Positions 54,546 to 61,962 of a stretch of DNA of 64,000 nucleotides are shown in pieces; the stretch's first letter is position 1; every line of letters starts with the position of its first letter. The translations under genes were made by a program, and so were the position numbers. This stretch comes from Paracholeplasma vituli (GTDB lineage Bacteria > Bacillota_I > Bacilli_A > Acholeplasmatales > UBA5453), in NCBI RefSeq assembly GCF_025446935.1, contig NZ_JAOEGN010000007.1:41438-105437 (forward strand). Direction: 5' to 3'. The notes beneath the pieces were generated by a model. It saw only the letters and a program-made list of their open reading frames with translations, was not told the origin of the DNA and ran no database searches.

Positions 54546-55136
54546 TTACTTAAAGACCCTTGAAGACATGATCACCTTACCAACGATAAAGTGTGACTCA
54601 CCAATTGGTTCGATTCCCACATCAGAAACCAATAGTTTTTTGTCCTCCATAATTACAAACTTCCTTATAACAACTGGATTGCTCCCCTTAGCAACCGCTA
54701 CAAAACAGTTATTATCTAACTTACTATTTTTACTTATAAGCAAAATGTCCCCACGCATTATGCCTGTATTTTTCATTAAATCATCATTAGCTGTGATTAC
54801 TATGCTATCAGACTCATCAATGTCATCAGAGATACCTAAATAACCCTGAATAAACTCTACATGCACAGATATATTCCCTCCATCAACATTGATTTGCGAA
54901 TATATTGGGATTTTCTTAGCAGACTTATTAACAGGTTGAATGTTTTCGGACTTTCCCAATAGATAGTCTGAAGTAACACCAAAAAATTGAGATAGAACAT
55001 CGATGTGCTGTTGATTCAAATAAGACTCACCACGTTCAATTCTCGCTAATTGACTATAATTAATATTAACTTTTGCGTCAAGTTCACGGAGTGATAAGTT
55101 TCTTGACTTTCTGAGTTCTCTTAGTCTAGTTTTCAT
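54546..55136 (-). CDS. CI/LexA-like repressor (XRE HTH plus degenerate S24 domain)
   Basis: 196 aa. An N-terminal helix-turn-helix (LSLRELDAKVNINYSQLARIERGE) is followed by an S24-type C-terminal domain (about 75-196). In active S24 proteases the nucleophile Ser sits in DSM; here the motif is NDDLMKNTGIMRGD with Leu120 in that place, and the general-base Lys is replaced by Arg158 (VVIRKF). It should therefore bind DNA and dimerise but not self-cleave after RecA activation. Divergent from the Cro-like gene, with operators in and beyond the intergenic region. Confidence 0.85.
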   Translation of the reverse strand: MKTRLRELRKSRNLSLRELDAKVNINYSQLARIERGESYLNQQHIDVLSQFFGVTSDYLLGKSENIQPVNKSAKKIPIYSQINVDGGNISVHVEFIQGYLGISDDIDESDSIVITANDDLMKNTGIMRGDILLISKNSKLDNNCFVAVAKGSNPVVIRKFVIMEDKKLLVSDVGIEPIGESHFIVGKVIMSSRVFK

Positions 55137-55210
55137 AATTTCATTCTAGTCTTTTTTGAATGATTAAGCAACACAGTTAAAAAAATGTGGATTAAATCTT
55201 CACAAATGTA

Positions 55211-55239
55211 TTGACACTAGTTAGTTTTGTATGTATATT
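55211..55239 (+). promoter_or_regulatory. Rightward promoter of the Cro-like gene
   Basis: TTGACA (55211-55216), 17 nt, TATATT (55234-55239). The operator at 55240-55256 lies directly after it and GGAGG follows. Confidence 0.8.
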
Positions 55240-55256
55240 GTGAATGTAATGTTCAC
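55240..55256. promoter_or_regulatory. Operator O1 (GTGAAT-N5-GTTCAC)
   Basis: 17-bp near-palindrome just after the -10 box, one mismatch from O2. Candidate repressor/Cro binding site. Confidence 0.65.
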
Positions 55257-55273
55257 ATTAGGAGGAATGAATT

Positions 55274-55470
55274 ATGATTGATATCCAAAGTATTAAAGTA
55301 GAAATGGCAAGGAAAATATTAGTCAAATGCAGTTAAGTAAGAAACTTGGATTATCGTTTCAAACTTTAAATCTTAAAATGAGGGATAAAAGACCATTCAA
55401 AGCAGATGAAATTTCTAGTATTGTAAGAATATTAAGTGTAGATTTAAATGTTTTTTTAACAATAATGTGA
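55274..55470 (+). pseudogene. Cro-like XRE regulator, frameshifted
   Basis: ATG after GGAGGA. The frame reads MIDIQSIKVEMARK and then ILVKCS-stop. Adding one A to the A4 run at about 55312-55315 gives MARKNISQMQLSKKLG, then LSFQTLNLKMRDKRPFKADE and SIVRILSVDLN to the TGA at 55468, a normal 65-aa helix-turn-helix. So one base is missing or lost. It lies opposite the CI-like repressor as in phage switch regions. Confidence 0.7.
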
Positions 55471-55483
55471 ACAAATAGTTCAC
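55467..55483. promoter_or_regulatory. Operator O2 (perfect GTGAAC-N5-GTTCAC)
   Basis: Perfect 6-bp inverted repeat with a 5-base spacer, overlapping the Cro stop codon. Same geometry as O1. Confidence 0.65.
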
Positions 55484-55501
55484 TTAAATGAGGGAAACTA
55501 A

Positions 55502-55582
55502 ATGAGTGATACTAAAAAGTACTATTGGCTAAAGCTCGATAAGAATTTTTTTAAAAGACATGATAGGGACATGATACAATAA
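55502..55582 (+). pseudogene. Remnant of a phage replisome organizer gene
   Basis: 26 codons after GAGGG: MSDTKKYYWLKLDKNFFKRH. This is the typical N-terminal start of phage/ICE replisome-organizer (DnaD-like) proteins, then a TAA. The rest of that gene is absent, so replication functions were probably deleted. Confidence 0.55.
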
Positions 55583-55591
55583 GGTGTATTT

Positions 55592-56080
55592 GTGATATTA
55601 GGTGTATTAATAGGTCATTTTCTAACAATAATGACTGGAAAAGCAATAATAAGAGACCTAAAATGTGAGCGTATTGAGTTACAAACAAATCCAATATCTT
55701 TTCTAAACGATTGGGCATACTATACCTTCAGAATAGCGATATATAATCAATCTGATAAGTATGCAACAATGGGTTCAATTAAACTTTTATTAGAGAAATT
55801 TGATAATACGACTATAGACATAGTTTTAAGATCAAAAACGATTGATGAGTTTTCAGGAAGAAGTTATTATAAAGATTTTACAAATCTTGTACTCAGCCCC
55901 AGACAAATATTTGAAAAATATTTCACTTTTAAAATTCATTTTGATGACGAAGACTACTTTTCACTAGTTTCATCCATAAGGTCATTAAAAATAGAATACT
56001 TAAACGATAAAGATAAGAAAGATACATATTTATTGAGTTTTAGAGATTTTACGGATGGGATTGAAGTAGAAAACTTATAG
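55592..56080 (+). CDS. Membrane-anchored protein, unknown (element cargo)
   Basis: 162 aa starting at GTG with AAGGTG nearby. A short hydrophobic N-terminal helix (about 1-20) precedes a beta-rich soluble domain (about 30-160) with YTFRIAIYNQSDKYA. Not recognised. It directly follows the replisome-organizer remnant, so it sits at a deletion or recombination joint. A terminator follows. Confidence 0.55.
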   Translation: MILGVLIGHFLTIMTGKAIIRDLKCERIELQTNPISFLNDWAYYTFRIAIYNQSDKYATMGSIKLLLEKFDNTTIDIVLRSKTIDEFSGRSYYKDFTNLVLSPRQIFEKYFTFKIHFDDEDYFSLVSSIRSLKIEYLNDKDKKDTYLLSFRDFTDGIEVENL

Positions 56081-56112
56081 TTCATTTTAGTACAAGGGCA
56101 CCACAAAAGACT

Positions 56113-56139
56113 AAAACGGCTTAACGGCCGTTTTTTTTG
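56113..56139 (+). terminator. Terminator before the integrase gene
   Basis: AACGGC-loop-GCCGTT stem followed by T6. It separates the integrase from upstream genes. Confidence 0.7.
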
Positions 56140-56156
56140 TGGCATCCATGCATGGT

Positions 56157-56177
56157 ATTACACATTTTATTACACAT
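56157..56177 (+). repeat. ATTACACAT sites before the integrase (two copies)
   Basis: ATTACACAT at 56157-56165 and 56169-56177, about 35 bp upstream of the integrase ATG. Could bind integrase for autoregulation. Confidence 0.55.
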
Positions 56178-56211
56178 TCATAATAAAATTTGAGTGTAAG
56201 GAGTGATTTTG

Positions 56212-57310
56212 ATGATTGGTAAGAAGAAGAGTTTTTGGTATTTTAGGATTCGTGTATATGATTATGTGCAAGGAAAGAACATTGATGTTTATAGATCAGG
56301 ATTTAATACAAAAAAGGAAGCATCGGAAGCAGCACATGAGTATGCAAAATCATTTGAACCTAAAACTGAGCAATATTCGATTAACTCAACTTTCGATGAT
56401 GTTTATAATGAGTATTTGGAAATCCGCAAAAAGAAAATAAAAATTACTGCGTATTATAATGAACTACCAACACTCAATAAGCATATACTAAGTTTTTTCA
56501 CCGGGATAAAAATCCGACAAATATCAAAACAGTTATTCGATAGATGGATTAAGGAAATGACAACTAAGAAGTTATCCATTTCGTATAAGAACCAAATTCT
56601 TAACACTCTCAAGCAAATTGCTGTTCTTGTTAGAAGACGATATAAAATGGATTTACAGCTTATTGAAGAAGAACCATTATTTCGATCAGATGAGTATAAG
56701 GATAATGAGAAAAAGATATATACTCTTGAACAAGCACAGAAACTAATCGATGCAACCGACGACGTCTTTATAGAACATTATTCACTATAATGTACTATAG
56801 TGGAATGAGACTTGGGGAGATCAGAGCATTAAACTGGAAAGATTTCGATGGTAGCGGATTAAATGTAAGAAAATCAATTAATACCAGGATTAAAAAGCAT
56901 ACAGGTGAACCAATAATAACTACCCCAAAGACAAAAAAATCTGTGAGAAGTGTTCCTTTACCAAATAATGCATCTGAGAGTTTAAAACACTATAAGCATT
57001 ATGTGAGAATAAAGCTGGTTACTCCATGGAGTGGTTCATTTTTGGAGATTCTGAACCGTTATCAGAAACTACGTTACGAAGAAAGTTATTAAATTATTCG
57101 AAGAGAGCTGGTTTACATTATGTTACACCACATGGGTTTAGGCATTCGTATACGACACTACTGTATCTACTAAAAGTACCGGATGTAATTGCTCGAGAAA
57201 CCTTGGGACATGAATCAATTGAAACAACTAGAAATATATACACACACATTTCAAAGACTACAGTTGAGAATGTAATAATGGATTCTTTTAAAAAGATATT
57301 AAATGATTGA
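56212..57310 (+). pseudogene. Tyrosine integrase, broken by two frameshifts
   Basis: Three overlapping frames form one integrase of about 366 aa. Frame 1 (56212-56790) has an arm-binding N-terminal domain (FWYFRIRVYDYVQGKNI) and the SAM-like core-binding domain. Frame 2 (from about 56790) has the first catalytic Arg in YYSGMRLGEIRALNW. Frame 3 (57026-57310) has HGFRHSYTT, LGHESIETT and the nucleophile Tyr in NIYTH. Both breaks need one added base, near 56786 and 57020-57030. All catalytic residues persist, so decay is recent or an artefact. It should have catalysed insertion at tRNA-Leu. Confidence 0.88.
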
Positions 57311-57347
57311 TTCATAACTGATATCATATATACGAGGTGAGTCATTT

Positions 57348-57860
57348 ATGAGCGATTTTATTAATAATAATTCAAGTGCGATTTTTGCTTTAATCACATT
57401 GACTGTTACACTTTTAGTACCGGTATTTGGTAAAATGATAGAATTCAGATTTTTAATTAACAAAGATTCTTTAAAGGATAAAAGCACCTTTTTGAAAGAT
57501 TTAATTTTCTATTTAGTTCAAGTTGATGAAGAATCAGAGCGTATTTTGGAACTGTTTTATCTTCATTTTAATGGAATCCATAAAACATTGGATTATGAGC
57601 AGATTAACAAAGAATATACTCAATTATTAGATTACTACAATAAAACTCGTCATGCCAGTAGAATTACAGTACACTTAAACAAAAAACAACAAGATTTACT
57701 AGAGGCTTGTATTTCTCTACAATTCAGTTTGATAGAGATTATTGAGGATTTATCATCAAATGCCACTGAGGATAAACTAAGTGAAATAACTAGACGCGTA
57801 AAGCTTTATAGACAACAGTATTTTCATTTTAAAAGAATTGTTAAAAAGTATGTCATTTAG
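57348..57860 (+). CDS. Membrane-anchored helical protein, unknown (element cargo)
   Basis: 170 aa with one N-terminal helix (about 10-32) and a long helical cytoplasmic part. GAGGTGAG precedes the ATG. It lies between integrase and attR, the usual place for cargo in small islands. Not recognised. Confidence 0.6.
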   Translation: MSDFINNNSSAIFALITLTVTLLVPVFGKMIEFRFLINKDSLKDKSTFLKDLIFYLVQVDEESERILELFYLHFNGIHKTLDYEQINKEYTQLLDYYNKTRHASRITVHLNKKQQDLLEACISLQFSLIEIIEDLSSNATEDKLSEITRRVKLYRQQYFHFKRIVKKYVI

Positions 57861-57870
57861 GATCCTAATG

Positions 57871-57879
57871 ATTACACAT
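57871..57879 (+). repeat. ATTACACAT site near attR
   Basis: Fifth copy of the word, about 100 bp inside attR and on the same strand as the others. Confidence 0.55.
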
Positions 57880-57980
57880 TTCACAAAAAAAAGTAAAAAT
57901 CTTATAGTGTAAAAAGCCAAAAACATATAAGTTTTTATAGAAAAAGTATTAATTAGTAATGATTTTCTATATATAACTAC

Positions 57981-57998
57981 TCCGGCCTCGGGCACCAA
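57981..57998 (+). repeat. attR core, 18 bp
   Basis: Identical to 44727-44744 (3' end of tRNA-Leu with CCA and one further A). There is no tRNA body here, so it is the duplicated end. Confidence 0.9.
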
Positions 57999-58008
57999 AG
58001 TTGACTTT

Positions 58009-58033
58009 AAAGACTCCAATGTGAGTCTTTTTT
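58009..58033 (+). terminator. Original tRNA-Leu terminator (after attR)
   Basis: AAAGACTC and GAGTCTTT stem followed by TTT. In the uninserted chromosome it would follow tRNA-Leu directly. Confidence 0.75.
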
Positions 58034-58195
58034 ACTTACCTAAAATAAACGTTCATGGTCGTTTTGCAGGTAAATTTGTTCTATGAAACTAGAAAATCGA
58101 AGTATCACAGTACTACAACTTAATAATCCCATTTGATAGTGGTCTATTGATTGAATTTTCAGATTTTTTTCATACAATGTTGTGTCCTACACGAA

Positions 58196-58390
58196 ATGCT
58201 ATCTTGTAAGTATGAAACAATCGATACAATCAGATATGAAAACCCTAAAGAATATAAACTAACCTATAATAAGAAGGTATTTGATCTCAGTTCTGTCAAA
58301 CTTAAAGAAATAGATCTTTCGAGGGCATTAAATGTACGTGATATCGTTTCTATTGAGTTGACTCATGTTGGAGCTTATGTAATAAAATAA
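58196..58390 (+). CDS. Short hypothetical protein, possibly truncated
   Basis: 64 codons from ATG 58196 (MLSCKYETIDTIRYENP), a charged and probably beta-rich product. No clear ribosome-binding site. It may be the tail of an older gene interrupted near the integration site. Weak support. Confidence 0.35.
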   Translation: MLSCKYETIDTIRYENPKEYKLTYNKKVFDLSSVKLKEIDLSRALNVRDIVSIELTHVGAYVIK

Positions 58391-58465
58391 CATTTAAGAA
58401 AGTATTTTTTTTGAAATATTTGTGTTAATATATAGTTGTTTTGTAGGGTCATGGAGGTGCTTTAA

Positions 58466-58930
58466 ATGATCACAATCGGTAAAAAGTCGTATGGAGATCT
58501 ATTGATTTCGATAATATTCTTTATTCTAATGACTATGGCGTTAGTCTTTGTATTACCTTACGTAGATGTGACAAAGGAATCAGAAGAAGTGCTCTTACCT
58601 TTAGCAGGTGTTTTTCTATTTTGGCTACTATCTATAGGGATGATGATATCAAGTACAACTCGTAAGAAAAACCTGATTGAGTATGAAAATGGCCGATTTT
58701 ATCTAAACTATCGACGTAAAACAATCAAAATTTCGATTAAAGATATTGAACGAATTCACGCTAGACGAGATACGGCTAAAGGATTTAGTTATCCATTCGG
58801 AAAAATTATGATTTATACTGAAGAAAGAATATTCAAAATGCCTGGTGTAGCGAATGTTGAAGAAGTAGAGAATCGAATGAATAGAATTTACTTTGACTAT
58901 CAAAAGCAATCAGAAAATCAAAACGCCTAA
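58466..58930 (+). CDS. Small membrane protein with PH-like domain (paralogue 1)
   Basis: 154 aa. Two helices (about 10-32 and 45-65) are followed by a basic beta-rich domain of about 80 residues like bacterial PH domains (NLIEYENGRFYLNYRRKTI). GGAGGTG precedes the ATG. It is a distant paralogue of the next gene, sharing the TIGxKS start and the helix-helix-beta order. Function unknown. Confidence 0.7.
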   Translation: MITIGKKSYGDLLISIIFFILMTMALVFVLPYVDVTKESEEVLLPLAGVFLFWLLSIGMMISSTTRKKNLIEYENGRFYLNYRRKTIKISIKDIERIHARRDTAKGFSYPFGKIMIYTEERIFKMPGVANVEEVENRMNRIYFDYQKQSENQNA

Positions 58931-58946
58931 TGCAGGCGTTTTATTT
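58920..58946 (+). terminator. Terminator between the two paralogues
   Basis: AAAACGCCT and AGGCGTTTT stem overlapping the stop codon, followed by ATTTTC. Confidence 0.85.
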
Positions 58947-59010
58947 TCATGGCTATATTTTGGTAAGTAGACTATAATATTGATAACAAAACATTGAGAT
59001 GAGGTGTTTT

Positions 59011-59472
59011 ATGAAAACAATTGGTATTAAATCTTCAAGTGAATTGATCTTCAATATCCTACTTTCAGCATTACTTTTACCCCTTGTGTTCATTTTTATA
59101 ACGATTGCGTTAGATGCAGGATTTGAGTATGGCATTCATTTTACACTGTATATGGGTGGATTATTATTGATTACGATTATTCTCGCATTGATGCTTGAAA
59201 TCTTTAAACCAAAGCACCTTATTCAGTACGATAACGATCATATTTATATCAATTACTTTTTAAAACAACATCAAATTGAATTAAAATACTTCGTAGGTGC
59301 ATCAGCCAGAAGATTTAGACTCAAAGGCTTTAAGTTTGACTTTGGAAAAGTCATCATCCGATCGATTGAGGGCAAGCGTGTGATTTATGGGGTGATGAAA
59401 TGCGAGGATGTTGCACTAGAATTATCGATACTAAAAAATGCATATGCTACAAGGACAGAGCAGTCCAATTAA
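59011..59472 (+). CDS. Small membrane protein with PH-like domain (paralogue 2)
   Basis: 153 aa with the same plan: two helices (about 13-34 and 43-65) and a beta-rich domain (LIQYDNDHIYINYFLKQHQI). ATG at 59011 follows GAGGTG; the earlier ATG at 58999 overlaps that site. The tandem arrangement suggests an old duplication. Function unknown. Confidence 0.7.
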   Translation: MKTIGIKSSSELIFNILLSALLLPLVFIFITIALDAGFEYGIHFTLYMGGLLLITIILALMLEIFKPKHLIQYDNDHIYINYFLKQHQIELKYFVGASARRFRLKGFKFDFGKVIIRSIEGKRVIYGVMKCEDVALELSILKNAYATRTEQSN

Positions 59473-59485
59473 TTAGGGTAAACAA

Positions 59486-59941
59486 ATGAATAATAAAAAA
59501 ACTGTTTTAGTCTATATTGAACAAGATCATAAGTATTTACTGATCCACAAACAAAAACCAGATATGAGTTTTAACAAATACATGGGTGTTGGTGGAAAAA
59601 TTGAAGCTGGAGAATCCCCGAAAGAAGCTGCTTTAAGAGAGGCTTTTGAAGAAACAGGATTAACATTGTTGGATTTAACTTTTAATGCAAAAATATTTTT
59701 TCATTCTCAAGACTATATAGAAGAAATGTATCTCTATACGGCTACATCATTCATTGGGACCCTACAATCCAGTAGTGAAGGCACTCTGATATGGGTACCT
59801 AAAGATGTAATTAAAAACCTCCCCATGTGGGAAGGTGATATCCATTTTTTAGAGAAACTACATGAAAAAAATTTATTTGAAATGCACCTATATTATGAAG
59901 GTGAAAAACTCGTTAGAGTGTCATCGGGTCCATTGGTTTAA
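59486..59941 (+). CDS. NUDIX hydrolase (MutT-like)
   Basis: 151 aa. Complete Nudix box GKIEAGESPKEAALREAFEETGL (37-59) in which Glu43 and the REAFEE block bind metal. The size and the MGVGGKIE start fit 8-oxo-dGTP diphosphatases. It overlaps the convergent YdeI-like gene by 29 bases. Confidence 0.9.
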   Translation: MNNKKTVLVYIEQDHKYLLIHKQKPDMSFNKYMGVGGKIEAGESPKEAALREAFEETGLTLLDLTFNAKIFFHSQDYIEEMYLYTATSFIGTLQSSSEGTLIWVPKDVIKNLPMWEGDIHFLEKLHEKNLFEMHLYYEGEKLVRVSSGPLV

Positions 59942-60476
59942 GATTTTTTTCTAATCTTTTGATAATCAACTCGAGTCTTTTATTTCTGGATGTTTCAGTT
60001 TTTAGTACGTAATAAGATAAAGCATAAGTCTTTTGAACTGATGGTGACATTTTCAAAAAGTTCTCTATAGCAAGCGGATACAGTTTAAGCATGATTGTAA
60101 ACTCTTCTAGTGAAAAATCATCTGGAGGTAAATCTGCTTTTTCCCAACATCCATTCGATTTTGCAATCTCAACCATTTTCAAACCTGCCGCAGTCATTTG
60201 ATTGGTTTCAATCAAATAGTTAGCGGTTTTTTTGTTTTTGGTCGACCAAATACTCTTTGGACGTCTTTTCGTGAAATAGCGAATATAGTAATTCTCATTG
60301 AGACGCTTCATTTGGCCATCAATAAAACCATATTTAATGGCGGTCGTAACAGCTTCCTCGTAGGTTAGTTTGGGTTCGTTCAGTTTAGAAAATTGAATCC
60401 AAAATCCTTCCGAATTGATATTGTTCAGAAAATATGAATCTAAATCACTTTGATTGATGAAACTCAGGATAGTCAT
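59913..60476 (-). CDS. YdeI/OmpD-associated-like protein
   Basis: 187 aa. The motif YGFIDGQMKRLNENYYIRYF and RRPKSIWSTKNKKTA are the YdeI signature; the C-terminal half fits the OmdA domain (SPSVQKTYALSYYVL with KRLELIIKRLEKN). Linked to peptide tolerance in some bacteria; the role here is unknown. Confidence 0.8.
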   Translation of the reverse strand: MTILSFINQSDLDSYFLNNINSEGFWIQFSKLNEPKLTYEEAVTTAIKYGFIDGQMKRLNENYYIRYFTKRRPKSIWSTKNKKTANYLIETNQMTAAGLKMVEIAKSNGCWEKADLPPDDFSLEEFTIMLKLYPLAIENFLKMSPSVQKTYALSYYVLKTETSRNKRLELIIKRLEKNLKPMDPMTL

Positions 60477-60514
60477 AGGTTACCTCGTGGTATGATAATG
60501 AAGGGGGAGATCAT

Positions 60515-61048
60515 ATGTCTTATACAGATATTATAGTCGAAAGAATCCATAGGAATCGAAAGATTTTAGTAGAACAAGCAGATTCTCCATTGATTTCACT
60601 AACTATTCGTTTTGAAACATTATCTCACAAAGATACGATCCGTTTTGCCTTTAAAGCCATTTTATCGATCTTAGATGAACTTATAGATCAGACCAGTCGT
60701 ATCGACTTACAAGAACCTTTTGATAATTCTAAAGCATGGGCTGCTGGATTATTAAAGATGCAGGATGTGAAACCACTCATTTTAAGACTACACAGAGATG
60801 CGAAAGAAACAAATAATCTCGCTTTAGAAGCCTTATACCATGCGTATGGCCAAGGTTTATCAGTCATTCATACGAAAAAACATGCAATGGGTTTACCAAT
60901 CTATGAACTGACAGCTAAAATTCGTCAAGCACAACCTGAAAATTACGAAAATGTTGTTAATAAAACCATTCAACATTATCATGAAATTCTCAATCAAATT
61001 GAAAGAGAACCCGATCTGAATACATGGGCTTTATTTATTCAAAAATAG
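60515..61048 (+). CDS. Imm-5-like helical protein
   Basis: 177 aa. The middle part, ALEALYHAYGQGLSVIHTKKHAMGLPIYEL, carries the repeated His pattern (HAxGQ then HAxG) of the Imm-5-like immunity domain. No toxin gene is next to it. GGGGGAG precedes the ATG. Confidence 0.65.
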   Translation: MSYTDIIVERIHRNRKILVEQADSPLISLTIRFETLSHKDTIRFAFKAILSILDELIDQTSRIDLQEPFDNSKAWAAGLLKMQDVKPLILRLHRDAKETNNLALEALYHAYGQGLSVIHTKKHAMGLPIYELTAKIRQAQPENYENVVNKTIQHYHEILNQIEREPDLNTWALFIQK

Positions 61049-61121
61049 GATAATGTGTCACTATTTACTATGTAAACATTTGTTTTATCATGGTATACTA
61101 AATAAAGAAGAAGGTGTCCAA

Positions 61122-61913
61122 ATGAAAGACTTTACAATCCGTTTTAAAGATTGTTCGATATATTATGAAATGCACGAAAATAAAACCAAGCCAACCTTGG
61201 TATTTTTACATGGGTACACATCCGATCTTACCATTTTTGAAACAGTCACAGTTACGTTTAAGAAAGACTACCAATTGTTGTTGATAGACCTACCAGGTCA
61301 TGGCCGTAGTGGTGTTTCTAAATCAGTGAGTATTAAAGATATGCCTGAAATCATTAAAAGTATTTTTGATTACCAAGATATTCCATCTGCGTATTTTATT
61401 GGTATCGATTTAGGGTCTCTTTCAGCTCAGGCTTTTGGTCATCTATACCCTAACCAATTACAATCTTTAGTATCCATCGGAAGCTATTCTATTTATCATG
61501 ATTCTTTCAATAAAATCAACCGCGAACACAGATGGACACGCTTTGGTTTAGCCCTACGCTTTTTGTTTAATTTTAAAGGCTACTTAAGTCATTTTGCAAA
61601 AGAAGCGGCCATATCAGATTCAGGGATTCATAAGTTTGAAGTATCACAAAAACTATTCAAGAAAAAAGGTATTCAAACCTTTAAAGGCATCGACCGTTTT
61701 ATGAATTTTGGTCAACCTATGAAAGCCTATCCAATTTATGTTGTTTGTGGCGAATTTGAAGAAGAAGTCATTAAAGACGCTTCATTACAGTTTGAACAGA
61801 AAGTCCCTAATGCAATCCTAGAAGGATTTAATAAGAGTAAGCATGTGGTGTTTTTAGATCAACCACGTATTTTTATTGAACACGTCCAAACGTTTTTCAA
61901 GACACATGCTTAA
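61122..61913 (+). CDS. Alpha/beta hydrolase with Asp in the nucleophile elbow
   Basis: 263 aa. Oxyanion motif FLHGYTSD, DLPGHGRSG and the terminal His in KSKHVVFLD match the fold. The nucleophile elbow is GIDLG (94-98) with Asp96 in place of the usual Ser, as in epoxide hydrolases and haloalkane dehalogenases. ATG at 61122 follows GAAGGTG; the longer upstream reading covers a probable promoter (TATACT at 61093-61098). Confidence 0.8.
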   Translation: MKDFTIRFKDCSIYYEMHENKTKPTLVFLHGYTSDLTIFETVTVTFKKDYQLLLIDLPGHGRSGVSKSVSIKDMPEIIKSIFDYQDIPSAYFIGIDLGSLSAQAFGHLYPNQLQSLVSIGSYSIYHDSFNKINREHRWTRFGLALRFLFNFKGYLSHFAKEAAISDSGIHKFEVSQKLFKKKGIQTFKGIDRFMNFGQPMKAYPIYVVCGEFEEEVIKDASLQFEQKVPNAILEGFNKSKHVVFLDQPRIFIEHVQTFFKTHA

Positions 61914-61962
61914 ATATTTGATACAATATATCCGAATTACAGTCTAGGGGGCAAGTTTAAAC

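Larger units (their letters stand above)
44727..57998. mobile_element. 13.3-kb integrative element in tRNA-Leu with two defence modules
   Basis: Bounded by an 18-bp direct repeat of the tRNA 3' end. It has a tyrosine integrase near the right end, a phage-type control region and repeated ATTACACAT sites. The base composition is more AT-rich than that of the flanks. The cargo is two restriction/defence operons in convergent orientation. Integrase, Cro and replication genes are broken, so it looks immobile in the sequence as given. No structural phage or conjugation genes are present. Confidence 0.88.
57861..58195. other. Right junction of the element, no gene
   Basis: Holds one ATTACACAT site, attR, the chromosomal tRNA-Leu terminator and no convincing open reading frame. 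Confidence 0.7.

Noticed and set aside
44795..57879. Replication iterons made of ATTACACAT
   Set aside because: The copies are spread between the element ends rather than clustered, which fits integrase arm sites better.
44727..57998. Complete prophage
   Set aside because: The repressor and integrase are phage-like, but there are no capsid, tail, packaging or lysis genes.
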